From contig NZ_VCLA01000141.1 in assembly GCF_009600885.1 (NCBI RefSeq), positions 1-46,187 of the forward strand: a DNA stretch of 46,187 bases, given 5' to 3'. The position numbers were made by a program, and so were the translations under genes. Source of the stretch: Streptomyces jumonjinensis (GTDB lineage: Bacteria > Actinomycetota > Actinomycetes > Streptomycetales > Streptomycetaceae). Shown piece by piece: positions 25,961 to 34,619 of this stretch (position 1 is the stretch's first letter; each line of letters begins with the position of its first letter). The notes beneath the pieces were generated by a model. It was not told where the DNA came from. It ran no database searches and saw only the letters and a list, made by a program, of their open reading frames with translations.

Positions 25961-26896
25961 TCAGTGGGCGATGCCGTCGATCAGCTCCCTGGCCCCCTGG
26001 CGCAGCAGCGCCACCGCGACCGAGGTGCCGAGCGTCGCGGGATCGAGCGGCCCGGCCCACTCATGGGCGTTCAGCACCCGCTTGCCGTCGGGGGTGAAGA
26101 CCTTGGCCCGCAGCGAGAGTTCGCCGCCGCGCTCGGTCTGTGCGTATCCCGCGATGGGGGAGTTGCAGTGCCCTTGGAGGACATGGAGGAACATCCGCTC
26201 CGCCGTCGTCTCACGGTGGGCCGCCGGGTCGCCGAGACCGCTCACGGCTTCGATGGTCGCGGCATCGCCCTCGCGGCACTGCAAGGCGAGGATCCCGGCG
26301 CCGATCGGCGGGCACATGACCTCGGTCGGGAGCACCTCGCTGATCACATCGGCCCGCCCGATGCGCTCAAGACCGGAGACGGCGAGCAGCAGGGCGTCCG
26401 CCTCCCCGTCCGCGAGCTTCTCCAGCCGCCGGTTGGCGTTCCCGCGCATCGGCACGCACTCCAGCTGCGGATGCGAGGCGGCGAGCTGGGCGATCCTGCG
26501 CACCGACGAGGTCCCGACCCGGGTCCCGGCGGGCAGCTGGTCGAGCGTCAGACCGCCGGGGTGGACCAACGCGTCCCGGATGTCGTCCCGTTCGAGAAAG
26601 GCGGCGAAGACGGTCCCGGCGGGCAGCGGCCGGTCGGCGGGCACATCCTTCACACAGTGCACGGCGAGATCGGCCTCCCCGGCGACCAGCGCGGCATCCA
26701 CCTCCTTGGTGAACGCCCCCTTTCCGCCCAGCTTGGCGAGATCCCCCATCCACCGATCCCCGGAGGTGGTGACGGGCACCACCTCGGTCCGGATCCCGGG
26801 CCGATGACGGGCGAGCTCGGCCCGTACGCGCTCGACCTGGGCGAGGGCCATGGGGGAGGAACGGGAGACGATGCGCAGCAACTCGGGCTCAGACAT
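25961..26896 (-). CDS. hemC: Porphobilinogen deaminase (hydroxymethylbilane synthase) paralogue
   Basis: 311 aa. N-terminal [18 protein letters not shown] and [15 protein letters not shown]; the catalytic Asp is in AVHCVKDVP (normally HSxKDxP, here HC). Conserved arginines are in [12 protein letters not shown] and MRGNANRRL. The dipyrromethane-cofactor Cys corresponds to [10 protein letters not shown] (normally GCQVPI-type). Reaction: joins four porphobilinogen units to hydroxymethylbilane for tetrapyrroles. The start ATG at 26896 has AGGGTG six bases upstream. No other haem genes are next to it, and Streptomyces usually keeps its main hemC in a hem operon. This looks like a second copy that may serve a specialised or reduced function. 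Confidence 0.85.
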   Translation of the reverse strand: MSEPELLRIVSRSSPMALAQVERVRAELARHRPGIRTEVVPVTTSGDRWMGDLAKLGGKGAFTKEVDAALVAGEADLAVHCVKDVPADRPLPAGTVFAAFLERDDIRDALVHPGGLTLDQLPAGTRVGTSSVRRIAQLAASHPQLECVPMRGNANRRLEKLADGEADALLLAVSGLERIGRADVISEVLPTEVMCPPIGAGILALQCREGDAATIEAVSGLGDPAAHRETTAERMFLHVLQGHCNSPIAGYAQTERGGELSLRAKVFTPDGKRVLNAHEWAGPLDPATLGTSVAVALLRQGARELIDGIAH

Positions 26897-27254
26897 GCCG
26901 AACACCCTAGGGCTTGGGAGGCGGTGGTCCTCTCTCCCCCACGCGCCGGAGCGATGGAATTCCGCCAGCGGAGGAGGGGCCGGCTCCCGGCGGATCGCGG
27001 CGGATCGCGGCGCTTCAGGGCGCGAAGCGGCGGCCTGTCGCTCACCGTCCACGCGGTCGCGCCCGGTCAGCGTCCGGCCCGTCCGCTGACCGCCTGGCCA
27101 AGCACCGAGGGCCGCTGCTCCGGAGATGGAGTAGCGGCCCTCGGCGTGGCTCATCGACATGCGCCGGCTCTGCGCAAGGGGCTGGGGGCAGACCGGACCG
27201 GTGCGCATTCTCGCGGGTCAGAGCGGGTTCCCCGGGCAGCCCCCGGCGGTCGTC
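26897..27254. other. 358-bp gap between glnA and hemC paralogue
   Basis: Holds the glnA terminator hairpin (27105-27144) and, further left, the promoter region of the hemC paralogue. A cggatcgcgg doublet lies near 26990-27012. The hemC reading frame stays open up to 27208 but shows no start with a ribosome site before 26896. Confidence 0.5.
27105..27144 (-). terminator. glnA terminator
   Basis: 17-bp stem with one mismatch (ccgagggccgctgctcc pairs with the right arm), 6-nt loop ggagat, about 110 bp past the glnA stop. Confidence 0.7.
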
Positions 27255-28664
27255 CTAGATGTCGAAGTACAGCTCGAACTCGTGCGGGTGCGGACGGAGC
27301 TGGATCGGGGCGATCTCGTTGGTGCGCTTGTAGTCGATCCAGGTCTCGATCAGGTCCGCCGTGAACACGCCGCCCGCCTGGAGGTACTCGTTGTCCTGCT
27401 CCAGGGCGTCCAGGACCGCGGGGAGGGAGGTCGGGACCTGGGGGACGCTCGCGTGCTCCTCGGGGGCCAGCTCGTAGAGGTCCTTGTCGATCGGCTCGGC
27501 GGGCTCGATCTTGTTCTTGACGCCGTCGAGGCCCGCGAGGAGCAGGGCCGAGAAGGCCAGGTAGGGGTTGGAGGACGGGTCAGGGGCGCGGAATTCGACG
27601 CGCTTGGCCTTCGGGTTGGAGCCCGTGATCGGGATGCGCATGGCCGCCGAGCGGTTGCGCTGCGAGTAGACCATGTTGACCGGGGCCTCGAAGCCGGGGA
27701 CCAGGCGGTGGTAGGAGTTCACCGTCGGGTTGGTGAAGGCCAGCAGCGAGGGGGCGTGCTTCAGGATGCCGCCGATGTAGTAGCGCGCCATGTCCGACAG
27801 GCCCGCGTAACCCTGCTCGTCGTAGAAGAGCGGGACGCCGCCCTGCCAGAGGGACTGGTGGACGTGCATGCCCGAGCCGTTGTCGCCGAAGATCGGCTTC
27901 GGCATGAAGGTGGCGGTCTTGCCGTTGCGCCAGGCGACGTTCTTCACGATGTACTTGAAGAGCATCAGATCGTCGGCCGCGGCCAGCAGGGTGTTGAACT
28001 TGTAGTTGATCTCGGCCTGGCCGGCCGTGCCCACCTCGTGGTGCTGGCGCTCGACCTGGAGGCCCGACTTGTCCAGCTCCAGGGAGATCTCCGCGCGCAG
28101 GTCCGCGAAGTGGTCCACCGGCGGGGCCGGGAAGTAGCCGCCCTTGTAGCGGACCTTGTAGCCGCGGTTGTCCTCGACCGCACCGGTGTTCCAGGCGCCG
28201 GCCTCGGAGTCGATGTGGTAGAAGCCCTCGTTCGCGGAGGTGTTGAAGCGCACCGAGTCGAAGACGTAGAACTCCGCCTCCGGGCCGAAGTACGCGGTGT
28301 CCGCGATCCCCGTCGAGGCGAGGTACGTCTCCGCCTTCTTGGCGATGTTGCGCGGGTCACGGCTGTACTGCTCGCCCGTGATCGGGTCGTGGATGAAGAA
28401 GTTGATGTTGACGGTCTTGTCCCGGCGGAAGGGATCGACACGCGCCGTCGACAGGTCCGCGCGCAGCGCCATGTCGGACTCGTGGATCGCCTGGAAGCCG
28501 CGGATCGACGAGCCGTCGAAGGCCAGCTCCTCGTCGGGGTCGAACGCCGCCGCCGGGATCGTGAAGTGCTGCATCACGCCCGGCAGGTCGCAGAACCGGA
28601 CATCGACGAACTTGACGTCCTCGTCGGCGATGAACTTCTTCGCTTCGTCGGCGTTCTGGAACAT
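27255..28664 (-). CDS. glnA: Glutamine synthetase I
   Basis: 469 aa, the length of GSI-beta. ATG at 28664 with an AGGAG site five bases upstream; longer ORF extension is not a start. Motifs: [25 protein letters not shown] (metal site), [26 protein letters not shown] segment [28 protein letters not shown], and the adenylylation site DLYELAPEE. Cytoplasmic dodecamer converting glutamate and ammonium to glutamine. The -10 TAAGGT and a GlnR box lie upstream; a membrane gene is divergent. A second, unrelated-type synthetase (glnII) lies 8 kb away on the same strand, as in S. coelicolor. Confidence 0.98.
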   Translation of the reverse strand: MFQNADEAKKFIADEDVKFVDVRFCDLPGVMQHFTIPAAAFDPDEELAFDGSSIRGFQAIHESDMALRADLSTARVDPFRRDKTVNINFFIHDPITGEQYSRDPRNIAKKAETYLASTGIADTAYFGPEAEFYVFDSVRFNTSANEGFYHIDSEAGAWNTGAVEDNRGYKVRYKGGYFPAPPVDHFADLRAEISLELDKSGLQVERQHHEVGTAGQAEINYKFNTLLAAADDLMLFKYIVKNVAWRNGKTATFMPKPIFGDNGSGMHVHQSLWQGGVPLFYDEQGYAGLSDMARYYIGGILKHAPSLLAFTNPTVNSYHRLVPGFEAPVNMVYSQRNRSAAMRIPITGSNPKAKRVEFRAPDPSSNPYLAFSALLLAGLDGVKNKIEPAEPIDKDLYELAPEEHASVPQVPTSLPAVLDALEQDNEYLQAGGVFTADLIETWIDYKRTNEIAPIQLRPHPHEFELYFDI

Positions 28665-28747
28665 CCAACTCCTCCTACTCCCGTCCCGAAGGGGGCGGGG
28701 CTTGCAGCTCGGTCGTGCGGCCAGTGCGGTGGCACACGCAGGACCCG

Positions 28748-28802
28748 ACCTTAGGCAGACGGGATTTCTCCAGCATGACCCATTTGTTTCGCCCAAGTTA
28801 AC
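28748..28802 (-). promoter_or_regulatory. glnA promoter with GlnR box
   Basis: On the minus strand four half-sites read TTAAC (28797-28801), GAAAC (28786-28790), GTCAT (28775-28779) and GAAAT (28764-28768), each 6 bp apart. This fits the GTnAC/GAAAC repeat of the GlnR consensus. The -10 hexamer TAAGGT (28748-28753) starts ten bases after the last half-site. A -35 region would overlap the box, as expected for an activator site. Confidence 0.85.
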
Positions 28803-28920
28803 CGGAGCGGCGGCCGGGGGAGCTGTGACCCCGGGCCCGGGAGGGGCGGGGACACCGGCCCCACGGGCCCGGGAGGGGGCGGTCGGAAGGCGGGGAAACC
28901 GGACACAGTACCGTGGACGG

Positions 28921-29388
28921 GTGGACAACAGGCAAGCAATCGGATCGTGGCTCTCCGGGCCCCGCGCGGCGGCCGAGGACATGGGCGTCGACTTCGGGTA
29001 CCGGGGCGAGCGGCTCGGTCTGCCGGAGGCAGGACCGGGCTCCATCGCCCCTCTCGGACGGCGCTTCGGCGCCCTCTTCATCGACTGGGGGCTCTGCTTC
29101 CTGATCGCCTACGGGCTGCTCTCGGGCGGTGCGGGGCAGACCGCCGGGAACTGGGCCCTCGGCGTCCTCCTGGTGCTGAGCACGCTCACCGTGGGCACCG
29201 TCGGCTTCACCCCGGGCAAGCGGATCTTCGGGCTCCGCGTCATCTCCGTCAACGGAGGCCGGCTGGCCTTCGTCCGGGCCGCCGTGCGGAGTCTGCTGCT
29301 CTGTCTGGCGATCCCGGCCCTCATCTGGGACCGCGACGGGCGCGGACTGCACGACACCCTCTCCCGGTCCGTACAGGTGCGGATCTGA
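28921..29388 (+). CDS. RDD family membrane protein
   Basis: 155 aa. GTG start at 28921 ([13 protein letters not shown]); the ribosome site is weak. The first RDD signature is [14 protein letters not shown], followed by a helix ([13 protein letters not shown]), a second helix ([18 protein letters not shown]) and the [11 protein letters not shown] segment; a last helix precedes [14 protein letters not shown]. Role unknown; RDD proteins are linked to ion or osmotic transport in some bacteria. It is divergent from glnA, sharing its upstream region, and convergent with the DUF4191 gene. Confidence 0.9.
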   Translation: MDNRQAIGSWLSGPRAAAEDMGVDFGYRGERLGLPEAGPGSIAPLGRRFGALFIDWGLCFLIAYGLLSGGAGQTAGNWALGVLLVLSTLTVGTVGFTPGKRIFGLRVISVNGGRLAFVRAAVRSLLLCLAIPALIWDRDGRGLHDTLSRSVQVRI

Positions 29389-29430
29389 TCAGTACCTGTA
29401 CGGAGAGAACGGACGGAGAAAGACGGAGAA

Positions 29431-29458
29431 AAGGGCCTCCCGGCATCGGGAGGCCCTT
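29431..29458. terminator. Bidirectional terminator between RDD and DUF4191 genes
   Basis: Perfect 12-bp stem (aagggcctcccg) with a 4-nt gcat loop and short A and T runs on either side, giving a working signal on both strands. Confidence 0.85.
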
Positions 29459-29484
29459 CTGTCGATCTGTGGTTCCAGGCGGTT

Positions 29485-30195
29485 CTAGCGCCCCTTCGGG
29501 CCGCCGCGCGGCATGCGCATGCCCTTCGGCATCGGGCCCTTCGGCAGTGGCATGTTGCTCATCAGGTCGCCCATCGCGCGCAGCCGGTCGTTCGCGACCG
29601 AGACCTGGGCGCCCGAGAGGACCCGCGGCAGCTTCAGCATCGTCGTACGGACCTTCTTCAGCGGCACCTGGCCCTCGCCCGTGCCCACGATGATGTCGTG
29701 CACCGGCACATCGACGACGATGCGCGCCATCTTCTTCTTCTCGGCCGCCAGCAGCGTCCTCAGCCGGTTCGGGTTGCCCTCGGCCACCAGCACGATGCCC
29801 GCCCTGCCGACCGCCCGGTGCACCACGTCCTGGCTGCGGTTCATCGCCACCGCCGGAGTCGTGGACCAGCCGCGGCCGACGTTCTGGAGGACCGCGGCAG
29901 CCGCTCCCGGCTGGCCTTCCATCTGCCCGAAGGCCGCCTGCTCGGCGCGGCGTCCGAAGATGATCACCATCGCGAGGAAGGCCAGCAGGAAGCCCAGAAT
30001 CCCGAGATAGATGGGGTAGTCGATCCAGAAGCCGATCCCCAGGAAGACACCGAAGGTGACGATTCCCACAGCCGCGAGGATCAGACCGACCTTCGGGTCG
30101 GCCTTCCGGGTCATCTTGTAGGTCAGAGCGATCTGCTTCAGTCGCCCCGGGTTCGCAGCGGCGTCAGCGCCGTCAGATTTTGCCTTCCTCGCCAT
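29485..30195 (-). CDS. DUF4191 family membrane protein
   Basis: 236 aa. After a basic N-terminal segment (GRLKQIALTYKMTRKADPK) two adjacent transmembrane helices span about residues 36-80. A cytoplasmic-looking domain follows with QPGAAAAVLQNVGRGW and RAGIVLVAEGNPNRLRTLL, then a basic Met/Pro/Gly tail (MPKGMRMPRGGPKGR). This is the actinobacterial DUF4191 pattern; the function is unknown. The ATG at 30195 has little ribosome-site complementarity. The small ORF ending at 30206 lies 10 bp upstream on the same strand, so they are probably co-transcribed. Confidence 0.88.
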   Translation of the reverse strand: MARKAKSDGADAAANPGRLKQIALTYKMTRKADPKVGLILAAVGIVTFGVFLGIGFWIDYPIYLGILGFLLAFLAMVIIFGRRAEQAAFGQMEGQPGAAAAVLQNVGRGWSTTPAVAMNRSQDVVHRAVGRAGIVLVAEGNPNRLRTLLAAEKKKMARIVVDVPVHDIIVGTGEGQVPLKKVRTTMLKLPRVLSGAQVSVANDRLRAMGDLMSNMPLPKGPMPKGMRMPRGGPKGR

Positions 30196-30205
30196 AATCC
30201 GAAGT

Positions 30206-30469
30206 TTACGTGGCCTGTGACGTGCGACCCGACACGGCCTCCAGTACATGCTGGGTCTCCACCCGGTCCTTCGCCCGGCGGCGGTCCTCCAGGACCGCCG
30301 TCCAGGCGTTGCGGCGGGCCGTGCGCTGCCCCGCGCCGAGCAGCAGGGACTCCATCGCGCGCAGCGCGCCGGTGACGGACGGGACGGCGGCGGCGCGCAC
30401 CAGGCTTCCGGGACGGGTGTCGGATGCGGGACGGGTGGGACGCAGCGGGCGGATCGACGCGGCCGGCAT
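30206..30469 (-). CDS. Small conserved hypothetical protein (87 aa)
   Basis: ATG at 30469 with AGGGGG seven bases upstream. The N-terminal 30 residues are Pro/Arg/Thr-rich; the remainder is a conserved-looking helical segment VTGALRAMESLLLGAGQRTA, then ARRNAWTAVLEDRRRAKDRV and ETQHVLEAV. I believe this small ORF is conserved upstream of DUF4191 and next to lipA in other Streptomyces (memory). The function is unknown. It ends 10 bp before the DUF4191 start, so it leads that operon. A possible promoter is at 30591-30619. Confidence 0.75.
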   Translation of the reverse strand: MPAASIRPLRPTRPASDTRPGSLVRAAAVPSVTGALRAMESLLLGAGQRTARRNAWTAVLEDRRRAKDRVETQHVLEAVSGRTSQAT

Positions 30470-30590
30470 GGCTCAGGCCCCCTAGGGGTCGGTGATGAAC
30501 GGGTTACGGATGGGTGCTGCCCCGTCCTGACCGGTGCGGGAGCCATCGGACGGGCGTGCGTGCGATGCGTGAATACAGGGTTACCCGTTG

Positions 30591-30619
30591 GTGTTACCAG
30601 GGCGTGACCGACCGGTCAA
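30591..30619 (-). promoter_or_regulatory. Candidate promoter for the 87-aa ORF and DUF4191 gene
   Basis: On the minus strand TTGACC (30614-30619) and TAACAC (30591-30596) are 17 bp apart, a fair match to the housekeeping consensus. GGTAAC repeats overlap and follow the -10. Confidence 0.4.
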
Positions 30620-30659
30620 ACGCCGATGAATCCTTGACGGGGACCCGTAAAAACATGAC

Positions 30660-30704
30660 GCGGCCCGTACGCCGTCCCCGACCTGCGGGGAGGGTACGGG
30701 CCGC
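30660..30704 (-). terminator. lipA terminator
   Basis: Perfect 11-bp outer stem (gcggcccgtac / gtacgggccgc) with an inner cccc/gggg pairing, 75 bp past the lipA stop. Confidence 0.7.
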
Positions 30705-30779
30705 GTCCGGCACGCTATTACCGAGCGGTAGTCTCTTGTGCTCGAATTCACACAGTCCGCTCGGCTTCATACAGTCCGC

Positions 30780-31748
30780 TCAGCTCGCGGGCTGCGCCAC
30801 CGGCTGGGACATCCGGCGGTCCATCGCCTGTCCGTAGAGCCGGCCGGCCCGGTACGACGAGCGGACCAGCGGGCCCGACATCACGCCCGAGTAGCCGATC
30901 TGCTCGGCCTCCTCCTTCAGCTCCACGAACTCATGCGGCTTCACCCAGCGCTCCACCGGGTGGTGGCGCACCGAGGGGCGGAGGTACTGCGTGATCGTGA
31001 TCAGCTCGCAGCCCGCCTCGTGCAGCTGGCGCAGCGCCTCGCTGACCTCCGCCCGCTCCTCGCCCATGCCCAGGATCAGATTGGACTTGGTCACCAGGCC
31101 CGCCTCCCGGGCGCGCGTGATGACCTCCAGGGAGCGCTCGTAACGGAAGCCGGGACGGATCCGCTTGAAGATCCGCGGCACGGTCTCGACATTGTGCGCG
31201 AGCACCTCCGGCCGGGACGAGAAGACCTCGGCCAGCTGCTCGGGCACCGCGTTGAAGTCCGGTATCAGCAGCTCGACCTTGGTGTGGCCGCCCTCCCGGC
31301 CGGCCGTCATCGCGTGGATCTGCCGTACGGTCTCCGCGTACAGCCACGCGCCGCCGTCCGCCAGGTCGTCGCGGGCGACGCCGGTGATGGTGGCGTAGTT
31401 CAGATCCATGGTGACGACCGACTCGCCGACCCGGCGGGGCTCGTCGAGGTCGAGCGCCTGCGGCTTGCCCGTGTCGATCTGGCAGAAGTCACAGCGCCGG
31501 GTGCACTGGTCGCCGCCGATGAGGAAGGTCGCTTCGCGGTCCTCCCAGCATTCGTAGATATTCGGACAGCCGGCCTCCTGGCACACCGTGTGCAGACCCT
31601 CGCTCTTCACGAGTTTCTGCATCTGCGTGTACTCGGGGCCCATCTTCGCCCGGGTCTTGATCCACTCGGGCTTACGCTCGATGGGGGTCTGGCTGTTCCG
31701 GACCTCCAGGCGCAGCATCTTGCGTCCGTCGGGTGCGACAGCGGACAC
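30780..31748 (-). CDS. lipA: Lipoyl synthase (radical SAM)
   Basis: 322 aa. GTG start at 31748 ([10 protein letters not shown]) with AAAGGGG eight bases upstream; an in-frame GTG 48 bases further back lacks this. The auxiliary Fe-S cluster cysteines are in [12 protein letters not shown] and the radical SAM cluster CTRRCDFC. The end of the fold has RVPSVRHHP-like segment [14 protein letters not shown]. Reaction: inserts two sulfur atoms into octanoyl groups on the E2 subunits and GcvH, making lipoyl cofactors in the cytoplasm. lipB lies just upstream on the same strand, and the AceE of the pyruvate dehydrogenase complex is encoded later in the window. Confidence 0.97.
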   Translation of the reverse strand: MSAVAPDGRKMLRLEVRNSQTPIERKPEWIKTRAKMGPEYTQMQKLVKSEGLHTVCQEAGCPNIYECWEDREATFLIGGDQCTRRCDFCQIDTGKPQALDLDEPRRVGESVVTMDLNYATITGVARDDLADGGAWLYAETVRQIHAMTAGREGGHTKVELLIPDFNAVPEQLAEVFSSRPEVLAHNVETVPRIFKRIRPGFRYERSLEVITRAREAGLVTKSNLILGMGEERAEVSEALRQLHEAGCELITITQYLRPSVRHHPVERWVKPHEFVELKEEAEQIGYSGVMSGPLVRSSYRAGRLYGQAMDRRMSQPVAQPAS

Positions 31749-31882
31749 GTCGGCGCCCCTTTCTGCTATCGCGGCATTCGATTCAGCGGCGCACACCAGG
31801 GTACGCCCGTCAATTGTGCGGCCCTACGTCCGGCCAACCCGCGCTCACCGGGGCGCATTCCCCCCGGAGGCGCGCTCACCCG

Positions 31883-32677
31883 CTAGGCGGGGGCCCCGAC
31901 GGGCCTCGGGCGCAGCTCCGCCTGCTCCAGGACGGCCCGCAGATGCCTCTCCACCACGGGGAGCACCTCCGCGACCGTGATGTCCCGGCCCAGCTCGTTC
32001 GCCAGCGACGCGACGCCCGCGTCCCGGATGCCGCAGGGCACGATCCGGTCGAACCAGGTGTTGTCCGGATTCACATTCAGCGAGAAGCCGTGCATGGAGA
32101 CGCCCTTGGCGATACGGATGCCGATGGCGGCCAGCTTGCGGTCCTCGCGGCGCTGGCCGGCGTTGGACGGGGCGTACTCCGGACCGTTGAGACGGGGATC
32201 GAACTCGTCGTCCTGGAGTCTCGGGTCGAAGTCCAGCGAGAGCCCGCCGAGCGCCGGGCGGCTCTCGACCGGGTCGCCCAGCACCCAGACCCCGCTGCGG
32301 CCCTCGATCCGGCTGGTCTCCAGGCCGAACTCCGCGCAGGTGCGGATCAGCGCGTCCTCCAGCCTGCGCACATGCGCGATCACATCCACCGGGCGCGGCA
32401 GCTTCATGATCGGGTAGCCCACCAGCTGGCCGGGGCCGTGCCAGGTGATTTTGCCGCCCCGGTCCACATCGATGACCGGAGTGCCGTCCAGCGGGCGCTC
32501 CCGCTCCTCCGTCCGCCGTCCGGCCGTGTACACCGGGGGGTGCTCCAGCAGCAGACAGGTGTCCGGGATCTCGTCCGCGAACCGGGCGGCGTGGACCTCG
32601 CGCTGCTTCTGCCACGCCTCCTGGTACTCGACCGCTTCCCCGCCGAAGCCCAGCCGGACGAACCGCAGCTCACTCAC
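31883..32677 (-). CDS. lipB: Lipoyl(octanoyl) transferase
   Basis: 264 aa. GTG start at 32677 with GGGAGG seven bases upstream. Signatures: [32 protein letters not shown] (octanoyl-binding), the conserved Lys in [11 protein letters not shown], and the catalytic Cys in [14 protein letters not shown]. An actinobacterial insertion with two DPRL copies lies between residues 145 and 180. Reaction: moves octanoate from ACP to the lipoyl domain, the step before LipA. lipA starts 135 bp downstream on the same strand. Confidence 0.97.
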   Translation of the reverse strand: MSELRFVRLGFGGEAVEYQEAWQKQREVHAARFADEIPDTCLLLEHPPVYTAGRRTEERERPLDGTPVIDVDRGGKITWHGPGQLVGYPIMKLPRPVDVIAHVRRLEDALIRTCAEFGLETSRIEGRSGVWVLGDPVESRPALGGLSLDFDPRLQDDEFDPRLNGPEYAPSNAGQRREDRKLAAIGIRIAKGVSMHGFSLNVNPDNTWFDRIVPCGIRDAGVASLANELGRDITVAEVLPVVERHLRAVLEQAELRPRPVGAPA

Positions 32678-32927
32678 GGCACTGCCTCCCTAGAAACCCT
32701 CGCCGAGCGCTGATCGCGCCCCAGCCACTGTACGGCGGCCCCGGGCGCCGTGACCGGGGAGGGCGGTCCGGCGTCGCGTACCCCGGAGACCGTCAGTACC
32801 TGCGCGGATGCTCACACGATCGGATGAATGTGCGGCAGACGTAGTGGTATGCGGGGCAAAGGCCGCTAAATTCGCGCCGTTCCATGAGGGCTGCGACTGG
32901 CCCGGAAGGCAGGAGACCGCACAGCTG

Positions 32928-34376
32928 ATGACGGAACGACCCTCGCAGCGCATCCCCAACCGCCAGCTTGCCGCGCTCATCCAGGAAGCCGGATTCTCCA
33001 ACGCGGGCCTCGCCCGCCGAGTCGATCAGCTCGGTCTCGAACACGGTCTTGACCTGCGCTACGACAAAACGTCCGTGACCCGCTGGCTCCGCGGCCAGCA
33101 GCCGCGCGGGACGACGCCCGCGCTGATCGCCGAGGTGTTCACCAGACGGCTGGGACGGCGACTGTCCGCCCAGGACCTCGGTCTGGACGCCTGTGCGCCC
33201 GTCTACGCGGGTCTGGAGTTCGCCGCCAGCCCGGAGGAGGCCATCGACATCGTCAGCGGCCTCTGGCGCAAGGACTCCGGCAGCCATGCGGAGCTCCGCA
33301 AGATCGCTTTCACCCCGGCCGGTCTGGTGGTGCCCAGCCGGGACTGGCTGATCGGGCGGGCCGACGAACGGGTGGGCCGCGCCGACCCCGGCGCCGGCCG
33401 GGTGCCCCCGCAGGGCACGGGCGGCGTGCCCCGGCAGCGTGCCGTCGACCGGGGCACCGACCGGGGGCCGGGACAGCGGGTCACCGGCGGTGACATCGCG
33501 GCGCTGAGATCGGTCGGCGAGCTGTTCCGCACCCTCGACCACGCCTACGGCGGCGGGCACGCCCGCCAGGCCCTGGTGCGCTATCTGGAGCACGAGGCCG
33601 AGCCGATGCTCCGCGGTACGTACGGGGAGGTGCTCGGGCGAAGACTCTTCGCCGCCGTCGCCGATCTGACCCGGCTCGTCGGCTGGACCTCCTACGACAT
33701 CGCCGCGCACGGGCTCGCCCAGCGCTACTTCGTCCAGGCGCTGCGGCTCGCGCAGGCGGCCGGGGACCGGGCGTACGGCTCCTACGTCCTGGTCACCATG
33801 GCACGCCAGGCCGTCTATCTGGGGCACGGCCGGGAGGCGGTCCAGCTCACCCGGGTCGCGCAGCAGGGGGTGGGGCCGTCGGCCCCGCCGGTGGTGCAGG
33901 CGCTGCTGCACGCGGTCGAGGCCCGGGGGCACGGAGTGCTCGGCGAGGCACGGGCCTGCACCGGCTCGCTGGTACGGGCGGAACGGGCGCTCGGGGCGGC
34001 GCGGGCGGGGGACGAGGTGCCGTACTGGGCGCGGTTCTTCGACGAGGCGCAGATGGCGGACGAGTTCGGGCACTGCTACCGGGACCTTCAGCAGTACCGG
34101 CAGGCGGTGCAGTACGCCGAGCGGTCGTTGCAGCTGCGGCCGACGGGGCTGGCGCGGAGCAGGCTCTTCTGCCGGGTGGTGCTGGCGTCGGCGCGGCTGG
34201 GGCTGGGGGAGCTGGACCAGGCGTGCGCGCTGGGGGCGGAGGCGGCGTTGCAGGCGTCGGAGATGAGGTCGGCGCGGGCGCTGGAGTACGTACGGGACTT
34301 CGAGCGGCGGCTGGAGCCGTACCGGGACGCGGCGGCGGTGCGGGGGTATCGGGACAGGGTGTCGGCGCTGGGGTGA
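32928..34376 (+). CDS. NsdA-like helix-turn-helix/TPR regulator
   Basis: 482 aa. Start chosen at ATG 32928 (MTERPSQRIPNRQLAALIQE), the usual N-terminus of this Streptomyces group; the AGGAG site is 12 bases upstream. The N-terminal domain has an XRE-like helix-turn-helix in GFSNAGLARRVDQLG and TSVTRWLRGQQPRGTTPALI. A Pro/Gly/Arg-rich linker follows at about residues 145-185. The C-terminal 250 residues are TPR-like helical pairs (RQAVQYAERSLQLRPTGLAR; LGELDQACALGAEAALQ). The architecture matches NsdA-type regulators that affect antibiotic production and development (family memory). It is divergent from lipB. Confidence 0.82.
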   Translation: MTERPSQRIPNRQLAALIQEAGFSNAGLARRVDQLGLEHGLDLRYDKTSVTRWLRGQQPRGTTPALIAEVFTRRLGRRLSAQDLGLDACAPVYAGLEFAASPEEAIDIVSGLWRKDSGSHAELRKIAFTPAGLVVPSRDWLIGRADERVGRADPGAGRVPPQGTGGVPRQRAVDRGTDRGPGQRVTGGDIAALRSVGELFRTLDHAYGGGHARQALVRYLEHEAEPMLRGTYGEVLGRRLFAAVADLTRLVGWTSYDIAAHGLAQRYFVQALRLAQAAGDRAYGSYVLVTMARQAVYLGHGREAVQLTRVAQQGVGPSAPPVVQALLHAVEARGHGVLGEARACTGSLVRAERALGAARAGDEVPYWARFFDEAQMADEFGHCYRDLQQYRQAVQYAERSLQLRPTGLARSRLFCRVVLASARLGLGELDQACALGAEAALQASEMRSARALEYVRDFERRLEPYRDAAAVRGYRDRVSALG

Positions 34377-34430
34377 GGAGGCTTTGGGGGCGGGGGCGGG
34401 TTCAGGTGCCTGTGCCTCGGGTGGTCCGGT

Positions 34431-34457
34431 GACCCGGGGTGACCCGGGGTGACCCGG
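34431..34457. repeat. 10-bp tandem repeat gacccggggt
   Basis: Two full 10-bp units (34431-34440, 34441-34450) and a partial third, between the TPR-regulator stop and the dispersed module to the right. Confidence 0.75.
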
Positions 34458-34480
34458 TCTCCGCGAGGACCGGGCCGTCG

Positions 34481-34611
34481 TCGGGGGCCAGCCCCCGAAC
34501 CCCCGCTCCTCAATCTCCCCCAGACTCCTCCGGGGGGACCCCCAAGGGGCTGGATTCGTCCTCCCCCACGCTTCCCCCCCCCGGAGGGGGACCCCCAAGA
34601 GGCTGATTGCG
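34481..34611. repeat. Streptomyces dispersed intergenic module, duplicated
   Basis: An 8-bp hairpin tcgggggc-ca-gcccccga leads into aacccccgctcctcaatc and then two diverged copies of a C-rich/G-rich hairpin ending ggacccccaa(g)gggctg (34513-34550 and 34561-34605). This wording is very common between genes in Streptomyces genomes (memory). It probably acts as a terminator for both convergent genes, though its abundance suggests a mobile or replicated unit. Confidence 0.6.
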
Positions 34612-34619
34612 CGGTGGGG

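Larger units (their letters stand above)
30470..30779. other. 310-bp gap between the 87-aa ORF and lipA
   Basis: The left half is the upstream region of the 87-aa ORF (candidate promoter 30591-30619; three GGTAAC/GTAAC copies in the minus-strand leader). The right half holds the lipA terminator (30660-30704). No gene seen. Confidence 0.5.

Noticed and set aside
26897..27208. N-terminal extension of the hemC paralogue
   Set aside because: The frame is open but has no start with a ribosome site; the first good start giving the family N-terminus is at 26896.
31749..31796. Longer N-terminus of LipA from the upstream GTG
   Set aside because: The start at 31748 has AAAGGGG at a proper distance and gives the usual [10 protein letters not shown] beginning.
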